A DNA stretch of 64,000 bases, from the NCBI GenBank assembly GCA_963575745.1, contig CAUYUJ010019860.1, positions 209,179 through 273,178 on the forward strand. Direction: 5' to 3'. Each line of letters starts with the position of its first letter. Positions within the stretch are counted from its first letter, which is position 1. Below the pieces are notes generated by a model. That model did not search any database. It had not been told where the DNA came from and worked only from the letters and a program-made list of their open reading frames with translations. Made by a program: the position numbers and the translations under genes. The DNA is from Prorocentrum cordatum. Its lineage: Eukaryota > Sar > Dinophyceae > Prorocentrales > Prorocentraceae. This document shows, in pieces, positions 23,335-33,694 of this stretch.

Positions 23335-26300
23335 CTACGCGTTGCCCCTCTCGTAGAACCTGCGGTCCCACATCCTGTGGCCATCGTGCGCTGCGTAGCT
23401 CGTCGTGAAGGTCCCCCAAGGCGTCCTCGGGATCCAGTGGCGGGACCACTCATTGTACTGGGTGTCGCGGACGTATGCGAACTCGTCGTTGTTGTCCGTG
23501 ATGTATATCCAGCATGTGATGTAGTAGCTCCAATATCTGGGGCCCCACTGGCTGTCCTCTAGGTTGTCGCGCCACCATGTAGCGTAGTCCTCCGTCGTGC
23601 GCGCCCTCTTGGCGCGGGGAGGTGTCGCGGGTCTGCGGCTGTCGCCGCTGTCCTGCCGCTGCGACGCAGTGCCGCGCGGCCCCGCGGGCATGTAGTCCTG
23701 CGCGCCAGAGGCGCTGGACCCTGCAGCGTCGCCAGGGGCATGGCGCGGCGGCGGCGGCGGGTGCCGCGGCTGGCATGGCTCCATGGCATCATCAGAGTGT
23801 TGGGAGTATGTATCAGGTTCGATCGGATCGGTTCTCACCCCTGAATCGACCCCCCTCTGGTCAGTGGAACCCAAGGCGGGTTCAACAGAAGCAAGCACGG
23901 CAAGCTTGCGCTGCGTGACTCTCTCACGGGTGCCATCCCCTCTGGGAAGGGCAATCGTGACATGTCCGCGCGCCTGCCGCGTGCTTCGGTCGAGTCTGCC
24001 TGCGTTCAGCCACCACTTCTTCCGACCAGCTTGGCCAGTCCTGATGCTGGTCTCGAGGATTTCACAGGCGTCGCGCATGTCCTCAATGGTATAAGCGTTC
24101 TTGCCTTTATTGACACGAGCGCCTGTCATTTGGTGGGGGAACTTCAAATCATTGAGAAAACGCTGAACGAGGTTGGCAAAGGGATGGCATAAAGGCCTGT
24201 CGTCCTCACGCTCGCCCATCAATCTGCACATGTGTGCAGGAAGGGAGCCAGCGGCGACCCGCTTCTCATGCCTCTTCCTAACAGCATTTGCCAATCTCCT
24301 CAGCACGTTTTTCCCATGTCCTGGAATGGAGCGCTTGCCCATCATTATGACCTGCGCTCCGTCTCTCATGTACCTCGTGATGTCGTCCTGGGAGAGCGTC
24401 GTCTTGATCCAGTGGGTTAGCTTCTGGAAGTATGCCAGGTCGCTCTCGACGGAGGTACTTTTACCCTTAGCACCTACGGCAACAGTGTACTGCCAGCAGA
24501 TGGTTCAAACGGTACCTTCATCTGTAACGATCCCTAGAGACAAGAGGCGATCGCAATTCCGACATCGCGCGATATCATGCTGGATATCTTCTGGGGCTCC
24601 GTCAATCGTGAGGTGCTCACGGGATCCCCAGCGAGTGTCCCGACCACGAGCAAGACTGCGGCCGGTCTGGTCCATGGCATCGCGGTTGATCTCGGCGGTC
24701 GGACGGGAAGCGATCGATCGGCTCATTCCCTCGATCTCGATCCTAGACAATCGTTCCCCTGGCAGTCCTACGCGCTCAGTCGTGTCGTTGTCCGCGTTGT
24801 CAGTATCACCGTGGCATACGTTTTCTGTACGAATACGGTTAGCCTCTTCCTGCAAGGCGGACTCGTTGTCGCCCTCCTCGCGGTCGATTCCCTTCTGCTG
24901 GGCTATGAGCCGTACCATGGTTTCCTGATCTGGAACTGCGGATGCAACGCTGCCTGGGTCCTGGGGGATGTCCTGCTCCACGCCTGGGTCCTCATGTGGC
25001 GCGGCAGGTGTTTCCACCATTTCCCTCCATACGGGGAAGCCTGGGTTGCCGAATGTCTGGATACAATGTGTAAATAGATCACGTAACGTCTTGAGTGCAG
25101 GATGGTTCTGATGAGTAGCATATTTTGTGAAACCACGAAGCTCCGCAATGCTGTCCAGCAATATGATTTGATACACTTTAGAAATCCATTGGAAGACGCC
25201 TGTAGTTGATTCCTCGCTGGCCTCTGGGTCCAGATAGTGTACCAACTTTTTGAAGAAGCTATCTGCACTGCAAATCGGCAAGTCACGTGCCCATGTGTGG
25301 GTATGATTGTGATCCAAACATTATGTTTCTGCGCTCCATGTTTTGGATCCAAATTGAATCTCAAATCGTAAGTGTGACTGTGTTTTATCCACCGCAATCC
25401 TCCCCCTGCCAGTATGCACCTCAATGATTTGTTTCACCTTTATCATAGGTGAGTCCACCAACAACTCCGACGTCCAGCGGTATATGCGGTGGTCGTAGGA
25501 TTCCGTGATCCACTTTGAATCGTCGTCTGGGTCGTAGTCAGGATGGTTGAGGAAGTCCTCTGGCGGGTCGATGATGTTGTCGAGGATGCTCGCGCCGACG
25601 TCCTCGTCTGCTTGGATCTCTGCTGATAAATCTGCTCCCATGTTGTCATTTGCTGCTTTCTCCTCGGCAGTGAGTGGGATGTTTGATCTGTCCACGATGA
25701 CAGTAACCAGAGGCTCAGCAGATTGGCCTGCCTCTTGTTGGGAACCATCGTCTGCGGTAGCAGTATCCTCGGCAGGTGTGGCCACCAGCTCATCGGGATC
25801 GGGTGTCCGAGGAGCGGGTGGCCTGGTCGGCGTACGTGGGATACGTGGCTTATAAATGCTCGGCATTCCAAGATATGGTAGATCACCATCTGTTTTATGC
25901 TGATGTATTTTGTCGCGGCATGATGATGGTCCTTCCAGCGCAGTATTCACATCTCTTGGGTCGATGTCGGCGCGTACTGGCAAAGCGAAGACAACACCCT
26001 TGAGAGGCATGTTTTTGTCGCAATACCATCTGTTTACCCATCGTAAACCGTAGTTGAGGATAGGTATTTGTACCGCAAAGAACTTGTCAAAGACTCCGAA
26101 ATGAATGATTGGGCCGTATATGTGGCCCTTGTTCATGAGCACCTTGGTGTTGTGATTGCCCTTGGGGTAGTGATTGTCATGATGATAACAATTGGTAGAT
26201 CCCCAATTCTTAGTGACATTGAAGTCCCCCATGCGAACATCATTCAATATAGGCCGACGATTCCAATCTTTCTGTGCGATTTTTGATGTGATGGGTCGAA

Positions 26301-26870
26301 GAGCCTCTCGGCAGTACGACATAGCGATCAACCATTCTTTATCTTCTGTATTGTGCTCGCAACTATCGATCATAGCGCGGACCATTTGTTCGTCCAAGGC
26401 GTCGGCGTCAGATATGCGGCCAGCAGGGGTTGCCCCCAGCTGAGGGGCAATCGGTCGCTGAGCCGAAGATGCTGATGCGGACGGCGTCCTTGGCTGCTGA
26501 TCCATGTCGTGATCCGTGTCAGCTGGTGCAATCCCAGGAGGGTTATCGATGAACTCCTGCCCAGGAAGAACGGCACAAATTTTGTATTTGCTCAATGGTT
26601 GTCTCGCGGCCAATGGCGGATAGTCCCAGGCCGGGCCCTCCGGCCAAATCTGCTGGCCGTGCTCGTGGCGTGGTTGGAGACGGCGAACTGCAATAACTGC
26701 CGCTGCGGGAACCACGTCTTCTGTCATAATAGCACCTTGGGCGCCCAACCAAAATCTGCAACCAGATTTTGTGGCAATCTCCATGTTGATCACCAGCTCG
26801 ACCTCGTTCTTGTAGTGATTGAACTTGTATGATTGTACCGAGGTGTGGGGATTCTGCTGGAACTGAAGAA
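23335..26870 (-). CDS. Element ORF downstream of the Tpt1-like core: C-terminal part of that domain plus unknown regions, with two in-frame stops
   Basis: One minus-strand frame stays open from about 26870 to 23335, interrupted only by single stops TAA at 25321-25323 and TGA at 24505-24507. The first ~60 residues complete the Tpt1-like fold: EVELVINMEIATKSGCRFW then GAIMTEDVVPAAAVIAV, matching the last strands of Tpt1/KptA. After this come a Pro-rich spacer, an HxxH-rich stretch (CYHHDNHYPKGNHN), an acidic linker, another helical region, and a C-terminal block rich in Trp and Tyr (WWRDN, YWSYYITCWIY, RMWDRRFYERG). I recognise none of the later parts. There is no signal peptide. The frame is intact apart from the two stops over about 1,170 codons, which argues that the coding capacity was maintained until recently. 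Confidence 0.7.
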
Positions 26871-28769
26871 TGCCTCCGTGCGCGGTGATGGTTTATAATA
26901 CTTGTCTCTCTGAGAAGATGGATCGATATAGCCAGGAATGATCCCTGACTTAAGAATGTTGCGCCAAGCACGGAAGGTCGTGCCGTGGTGGAGGTATTTC
27001 ACGTCTGTCCATTGTAGGCTCTCCCAGCCCATGTTCCACGGTTTGGAAAGTGGATTGACGCAACTGTGGCCTCCAACACATCGAATGGCAATAACGCTGT
27101 TCCAATCGAAACAGCTGGAGTCGCCTCCTTCGGGGATTGGTTTGGCGTATATCTCAATCCGATTCTTCTACGGGTCAATATGTTTCTGGAACGCGCGAAT
27201 GATGAAGATCGGGTAATCATCATTCCAATCGGGATACCCGTCTTGCTCACCGTCCTTTTTGAAGTGCGCGATGGCCGCATCGGTGGATGGTCCGTTGTGG
27301 TTTTTACGCTCACTGAATTTCCATTGGACCATATCCTGGAAGGATTTCCAATTACTTGGGATCTTCCAATCACGATCCGTTGTCTTCGGCCATCTGTTGA
27401 TACGTCGATCGTGAAATTGATTGATGTGGAACTTCTTGTAGTGGATCTCGTGGCGTAACATCGTCGTGATGTCTTTGCTCATGTATTTGGGATCTCCGAG
27501 CCACTCATCAAGTAGTTCAGGACCATAACGTATATCGTCGTAATGTGGTAGCGATATACACTTCCATTCTGGATAACAACCAGATTGTGCAATATCGGGA
27601 GCATGAGCAAGCACACAATCGTCGTGTTGCAATTGATCGAACCATTCCTCATTCTGCAGGCACGCAAAGCCGTTGGTCGCGGACGTACCTCGCAATACAG
27701 GAGAAACGTACGGATGGTCATCCACGATGCCTGCTTGAAGCTTGTACTCTCGAATAGTGCATGCGTTGTCGAACGTCCCGATCTGGCTGATGTCCTCGTA
27801 CATGGAACGCTCGCAGCTGTCCTGCCATGACAATATATTCATCGTGTGTGGAGAAGGGTCGTCGTCGGCAGGAGTTGCCTCCAGCTCCATCGCATCTAAG
27901 TCAGTGCCGTCGTCGGGGATCGGGCCTGTCTCTGCTTTCGGGAGCTGTTCTGTTGGCAATGGGTCTGCTGGCGTGCGGTTTGGGAGCGGGCCAGGCGTTG
28001 ATGGCCCTGGCACGGCTATCGGTTGCGGGCCAGGCTGTAGTGGCTCAGGCAATGGGCCTGGTGGTGCTGGCTGGTCCGCCTCAACCGCCGCGCGCCATGC
28101 GGCAGTCGGAACATGAGGATCATGTCTCAATGCCACCCGATCCAATGCATTCTGTCTGAAGAATGTTTTGCATGCTTCGATGGTCTGTTGGTTCTCGGCA
28201 ACAGGGCCTATACGGTGAGCGCTCAACCTGTTGCCTTCTGCAATGAGTCGTGATTTGGTCGCGCCATCGTCTCCGTCCAAATCGGTAATATGCTGTAGAA
28301 GCTGCTCAAACACAACCCAAGTAACAACATGTGCATCTTCAACTGGTTTCATGATCTTGGGGTGGAGGAGCTCTTGTTTCTCGACTGAATCCCAGGATGC
28401 CCATGCCCCAGGGTAGTCGCTGATCAGCAATAAGAGGTAATTGAATAACTCGTCGTATGCAGGGCCAAATGGATCGTTCTGAGGAATAGCCGTGTTCGGC
28501 TCGCGAGGATCAAGTGCCGGTGGCTGTGTCGGGATTCCAGGAATAGGTATGCCTGGATCACCTGCGGTAGCTGGCATGGATTCTGGCAACGTACCATCGG
28601 CACATGATGCCATCCAAGCACAATGAGCCATCTCGCCTGCTGTCTGTGTCATCAGCGTTGTGAGGCTGAGATCTCTCTCCCATGCGTTTGTGATCCTCTC
28701 TCTAAAGCCAAGAGCCTCCATGATCTCGTTGGCCTGTCTGTAGGCCTGCTCGTCCGTGACGGGAGTCAT
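26690..28769 (-). CDS. Element ORF with a tRNA 2'-phosphotransferase (Tpt1/KptA)-like domain
   Basis: The frame starts with an ATG at 28769 (MTPVTDEQ) and has a helical N-terminus and a Pro-rich linker. A region with the diagnostic Tpt1 blocks follows: MSKDITTMLRHEI at about 27485-27447 (family LSKxLSxxLRH), IRCVGGHS at 27086-27063 (family R/CxxQGHS), and YLHHGTTFRAWRNILKSGI at 26996-26940 (family HGTxxxxxxxIxxxG). The closing strands follow after a frame change near 26880. Tpt1 transfers the 2'-phosphate of spliced tRNA to NAD+, using an ADP-ribosyltransferase-like fold. The RxHxHLS motif usually following HGT is not visible, and a TAG at 27168-27170 interrupts the frame. The LRH-to-GHS distance (about 125 residues) is longer than in yeast Tpt1. 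Activity is therefore uncertain, but the fold assignment is good. Confidence 0.82.
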
Positions 28770-28813
28770 GATAGGAGGTCTGAATGGATACGACTGAGAA
28801 GGCAGTGACTGGA

Positions 28814-31366
28814 TCAAACACAGAAATTACGATAGCATACTGCGTCACAGAACTGTGTCGTAAACATCGCCAGGTTGTGAGTGTGCTGTTTTGCGTGCCA
28901 AGCCTTAGGCGTAATTCTGTCGTACGCTTCTACCCAGTGGTCTGATGGAAGAACTGTAATACCACGTGGTTGCATCGTCTTGATCAAATCGTCCGTGTGG
29001 TAATCGAAGTTCGGGTGTACGCCCCGTTGTGCTGCTTTGCCTGGCCCCATAACCGTAGGGCAACGGAAGTACTGCATCACACCAATAAAGCGTGGTACAT
29101 CCACTTGTACGTGTACTGGCATAAGCGTCGGGGCGCCGCCCTCACATTCCACCTTCTGGAGCTCGCGCGCAGAAGTAGGTGCACGATTCTCGTGGCGACG
29201 CATGTCCACGGTATTCTGTCCGCGGCTGGCACATGCAATGTCGTTTGCGCTCCATGCCACCATGGCATTGAGACCTCTGCAATAGTGCCTTTGTTTCACG
29301 TATGCAGGAAAGTCATTAGCCCAATATTCCCAGACGACCTCGTTTAATTCACGCCACTTTTTGATAGAGGCATTGTCGCTCATTATCATCAGGCCTCTGG
29401 CCTCGCGCATCATGTTGATCATGTTGCGCTGCTCGAGGGTGGACTCGAACTTGTTGTTGAGAATAGCTGTGGTACGGCTCTCCTGTGCCTGCGTACGCTG
29501 TTCACGGAGCTGTGCCATATCACAGCGGGTGTCTCCACCAGCCCCTGGCAATTGAATGCAGTCCTGGCCAATCGGCGCGTCGTTCTGTTCGAACCATTCT
29601 TTGTAATTGCCAAAGGAGAATGCCCACATCATGGTGTCGTCGCGGATAATGGTCGGCAAGTGCTCGAAGGTAGCGCCACCCATGCATTCCGCGCGATTGA
29701 GGCACTGCATAAATAACGGTACAAGACCAACGTTTGATACGTTGGCGAGATGGTCTCGTTTTCGTGGACTGTTGAGCTCGTCGATGCCGTGACTTGGGTA
29801 CTGCTTGTGCTTGGCGGCCTTGGGTCCTTTCGTGGGCTGCATAATCCATGTTGAATCGGTGTACAAATTGGTCCATTTGTATGCGTGCCCTGACGGACCG
29901 AAGGCATGATGCAGAAGAAGTCCCAGGGGTTCCTGTACGAGTGAGCGCCACCCGTTGTCTGAAAGAAGCATAGAAACCAACCGACCACCACAAAACGCGC
30001 TGTACTTTGCCTGTTCAAGCTCGAGTGGGTCAATATCAGTACCAGGAGTAAGACCAGGGTCAACCTCAGCGGGGGCCCCGCCACTGCATACAGAGCCCTC
30101 GTCGTATGGTTGCCAACGATAAGTACTCGTCATATTTTCGTCGTACTCTGGTAGTGCCTGCCAGCCGTCTAGGTGATCGGATGGTGTTGCCACCGTCTTG
30201 GGGCATGGTCCGATGCCTCCAAAGCCTCCGCGTGCAATCAGCCATGTACTGAGCTTGCGGCGGAATTGGCTCGCCTGGTTAATATCGGAAAATGCCCTCA
30301 TTTCAGTGACAAGATTATCTTCGACAACGTGGCCAATGTGTCCCGCAGTATCTGATGTCCTGGCTAAGCCAGGTGGGCGTATAGGTAACTTGATCGTACC
30401 ACGATCAAGTTTAGGAGCGTAGCTTGGAGCTGTCAGTCCATTGCTGTATACGTCGGAAGGTGCACACATACCATTTCCATAATAGTATTTTGTATCCTGA
30501 ACGCTGTCCTCGGCATATTGTCCAAGCACTGCACTGCCATTTTTTGACCAATCGTTGTGAATCATAATCCACTCCGTCTTCAATATCACCGTCGTGAGGT
30601 CCATTGGCGGACACTTGCGGTGTGCTCCTGGGATCACCGCGTTCAAATGATCATGTAAGCCACGAACACTTTCTTGTACATACGAGTTACGAGTGAAGAG
30701 GCTGGAGATCATGCACATGGCCCTCATGAAAGACAGCCATGGTGTAGCCGTAATCGCGCTGTACTCGTAGTTGGCGTCGCCGCCGACTGTTCCACCAGTT
30801 TCGCTGATCCAACTCTTGACGTCAGCGGACGCAGAGCGGGCAACTTCTCGAATAGTGGATTCGTCGGGCACGCGGAGATCAAAATCTGCACTGCGATCAG
30901 CGCGCCGTTGATGTATGCATATGTATCCATCATCAGGATCACGAGGACGACCAGTTTGAGCGTGGGACGTGAAGCCCACGCGGTCGTCGTCCATGGCGTT
31001 CGGGTCGTACTCGGCGTTGCAGCCGATGGGCCAGCCGACGAGGTGGAGCGGCTGTGCCTGATCCATCTCGGGGATGGGGGTATCGGGATTAGAACCGATC
31101 TCACTTATTTGCGCCTCGCACACGGCGAACAGGATGCTTGTAAGCTTTGTAGCTCGAGTCGTAAAATTGCTGCGGCACGAACGCACAATGAGTGTCCTAG
31201 ACCTCTCTGTATCCTGTGGAGGTGAGGGAGGATGGCGGGGTTGTCTACCGCGCGGGGAACGTGCTCTCGAACGAGGTGTGCGCGAACCGGTAGCTGCAGC
31301 GGGTGCACCGATATGGTACACGCATGCGCATATGCCCTCGTGATTGGCTTGTCCAACGCACTGCAT
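28814..31366 (-). CDS. Unknown 850-aa element protein downstream of RNase H
   Basis: An uninterrupted 850-codon frame starts with ATG at 31366, twelve bases after the RNase H stop at 31381-31383, and ends with TGA at 28814-28816. It is the longest intact frame of the element. The N-terminus has closely spaced Cys and His (QCVGQANHEGICACVYH) that might bind a metal, then a Ser/Arg/Pro linker. The remainder is a globular-looking, Trp-, Met- and Asp-rich protein without obvious membrane spans, signal peptide or coiled coil. I do not recognise any family. Its position is where some LTR elements carry an envelope or other accessory gene, but the lack of hydrophobic segments speaks against an envelope. 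The short stop-start spacing suggests reinitiation or a lost readthrough arrangement. Confidence 0.75.
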   Translation of the reverse strand: MQCVGQANHEGICACVYHIGAPAAATGSRTPRSRARSPRGRQPRHPPSPPQDTERSRTLIVRSCRSNFTTRATKLTSILFAVCEAQISEIGSNPDTPIPEMDQAQPLHLVGWPIGCNAEYDPNAMDDDRVGFTSHAQTGRPRDPDDGYICIHQRRADRSADFDLRVPDESTIREVARSASADVKSWISETGGTVGGDANYEYSAITATPWLSFMRAMCMISSLFTRNSYVQESVRGLHDHLNAVIPGAHRKCPPMDLTTVILKTEWIMIHNDWSKNGSAVLGQYAEDSVQDTKYYYGNGMCAPSDVYSNGLTAPSYAPKLDRGTIKLPIRPPGLARTSDTAGHIGHVVEDNLVTEMRAFSDINQASQFRRKLSTWLIARGGFGGIGPCPKTVATPSDHLDGWQALPEYDENMTSTYRWQPYDEGSVCSGGAPAEVDPGLTPGTDIDPLELEQAKYSAFCGGRLVSMLLSDNGWRSLVQEPLGLLLHHAFGPSGHAYKWTNLYTDSTWIMQPTKGPKAAKHKQYPSHGIDELNSPRKRDHLANVSNVGLVPLFMQCLNRAECMGGATFEHLPTIIRDDTMMWAFSFGNYKEWFEQNDAPIGQDCIQLPGAGGDTRCDMAQLREQRTQAQESRTTAILNNKFESTLEQRNMINMMREARGLMIMSDNASIKKWRELNEVVWEYWANDFPAYVKQRHYCRGLNAMVAWSANDIACASRGQNTVDMRRHENRAPTSARELQKVECEGGAPTLMPVHVQVDVPRFIGVMQYFRCPTVMGPGKAAQRGVHPNFDYHTDDLIKTMQPRGITVLPSDHWVEAYDRITPKAWHAKQHTHNLAMFTTQFCDAVCYRNFCV

Positions 31367-31380
31367 TCCGCATTCTGATC

Positions 31381-33654
31381 CTACCTCGCCCCATTTTTCT
31401 TTCTCTGTAAATACGATTTTGCATACTTCCGGACATCCATCCAGTTTTCGAGGCTCAGCAACATGAGGTAAACCGTCGGGCCTCCTAGGCCCTCGCAGTG
31501 GTTTCCATGGTTTCTTTGGAGGACATTGTACCGGAGTAGCGAGTGTTCCAAGAGGTCCCTCCAGAGGTCTGCTATCTTTGGCTCAAGATGTTTGGTCATC
31601 ATATATGCAATCTGCTCTTTTGTACCTACATACTTGAGCTCAATATGTTCGAGTTGGCATGTCTCGCACATCCAATCCAGGTTGATACAAAGAGCACGAT
31701 GGAGATGGCGAGTTGCTGGTGCACGTCCCTTTTGGACAATTTTGATCACGGCCTGGTTATCCTCAAGGACGATCAAACGTACTTTGGGAGAGCTGCTCTC
31801 CTGAGCAGGTTCTGGATCCACGTGCAATACGGTACCCTCATGGGATATTGTACGCCTCTTTGGAGACGTAGGTAACTCCGTCTTCAGCGGTAGTTGCCTA
31901 CGGCTAGGAGAAGATCCCCTTGTGGGGGGTGCCTTGCGAGGCGATGGCTTGCGCCTCTTCTTTTTGGCGGCCAGTGTCGGATACGTCGCCGTGTCGTCGC
32001 GCCCCTGGCAGCCCAGGCAAGTATTCTTCTCTTTGCATGTGTTGGCAACTCCCACCACGGCTTCCCAGGATGTGAGTAGTGGTAGTCCTTCCAGTCGTAG
32101 TGCTGAGTCAAGAGCAACAATCTCTGATTATGTAGATGAGTGCGATACAACCGTTTGTTTCTTACACACAGCGTTGACCGGGAAGAACGTATTAGGTCCA
32201 ACAAGCGCGGCGAAAACGCCGGTAGTGGACTTGGAAGATGTAATGCAGTCGGCGAACGAGGCGTCAGTGAAGAGCATGATAGACAACTTGTCTGACGAAT
32301 CGCCTATCCATCCGTGCAAACAATGTGTGCGCGTCGTTTTGATGTAGCATATCAATCGATGTAGACGTTTATCACACGTGGTATTACATTTGGTAATTTC
32401 TCTGGCTAGCATACATACTGGATGTAAAAGATCGAAACGACAGCAACGTGCCAGGTAGAGAATCTTCATCAGTACACTCGCCGCGTCCTGGCCAAGGATG
32501 CCCTCGTCGGAGTAATCGGAATCGGTGAAGGAGGTGTCCTCGATGCCAGGGGTCTCGGTGTCAGGTAGGTCATCGTATGTGACTGGTATGGATTCTGTTG
32601 TAGTAGATGGTGCATCGACCGATCTTGCTGGGCTGGATGATCGCGGCCGTGCGTTGAGCACGCTAGTAGGTCTGGCGACCGACCCGGAAGAGACAGGCGA
32701 TTTGGATCGCGAAGTCCTCGGCGAGTCGGACCGTTTCCGACGTGACCCTGGTCCCTGGGCGCGCTTGGAAGCGCATTCCAGGTAGCGCTCAATGCACTGA
32801 TCAGTGAAACCAAGCATGTCATGTCGAATTCCACGAATTTGTTTGGCTGCATGGTAATCTTTCTCACTGTGTACGGGCAACATAGGTCGTATGGTAGACA
32901 TTCTTTTGTCGAAGATGTTCTGCGGTACATCGTATGCCTGTTGTCCACAGCCAAGATATTGCGAGTATGGAGTAGGTGGATCCAAGTCAATACCGCTTTT
33001 GCGGATATAATCCCAGCCATCGTGTAGATTGTTAGCTGGTCCGGCTAATTTGAAGTCGTCCACATATACTGAAAGTATGAGTTCCAGTTTGTTGTGTCTC
33101 CATACGCATTCCCATCCTGGAATAGGCTCGAAACCAACACTTCCCAAGCATGTGCGACACTTTCGTTCCCAAAAGACACCTGCAAGAGGGTGTCCGTATA
33201 GTGCCAATCGTAATCGGCACACTGGATTCTTGTATTTTGACCAGGATGCCGGTTGGCGCCATTTGGGTATGGTAATCCAAGTATCAACTGGATCGATTCG
33301 TCCGTCGCCGTATAATAATGCCTGCGTGTAGGCTCCAGGTGCATCACTTCGTTCGCCCGCATATTGTGGCAATAATGCAATAGCATCGCAAAGTTTGGAA
33401 GCCTCAATATGCGAAGCACTGGAAGCGGCGTCGGCGAATATGGCGGCCAAACCAGTTTCATCTTTGCCTGTATTGCCCTGAACCACCACTCGGTCCTTGA
33501 ATTTACGTAGATCAGGCGGAAGTTCCTCGTGTTTGACGGAAGATAGCTCCAAGACGTTGAAGAAATGAACTTTCGTCCCAGTGCGAATAGCTTGTGACTC
33601 AATATCAGTTTTTTTCTGCAACGGTCTCCAACATCCACGTTTGTTTCTTTTCAA
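31381..33654 (-). CDS. Reverse transcriptase and RNase H of the copia-like element, one in-frame TAA
   Basis: Ty1/copia-type RT is clear: FKDRVVVQGN, AYTQALLYG, VCRLRLALYGHPLAGVFWE and the catalytic YVDDFKLAG (Asp pair at about 33055-33060). After a Ser/Pro-rich spacer comes RNase H, with LFTDASFAD and SKSTTGVFAALVG, then after the stop SEIVALDSALRLEGLP, LEDNQAVIKI and KEQIAYMMTKHL. These polymerise cDNA and degrade the RNA template. The frame is continuous from 33654 to 31381 except for a TAA at 32128-32130, exactly where relatives have the Glu of the STTEAE motif, so a GAA or CAA to TAA change is likely. A Lys/Arg/Pro insertion (about 31890-32010) separates two parts of RNase H and is unusual compared with standard copia RNase H. 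Confidence 0.95.
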
Positions 33655-33694
33655 GTCGCTCGTATTCTTTTCTTAGGGCTTCCTGTGCGCGTGG

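Noticed and set aside
28814-31366. Envelope-like gene of a retrovirus-type element
   Set aside because: There is no signal peptide, membrane anchor or glycosylation-rich ectodomain; position alone is not enough.
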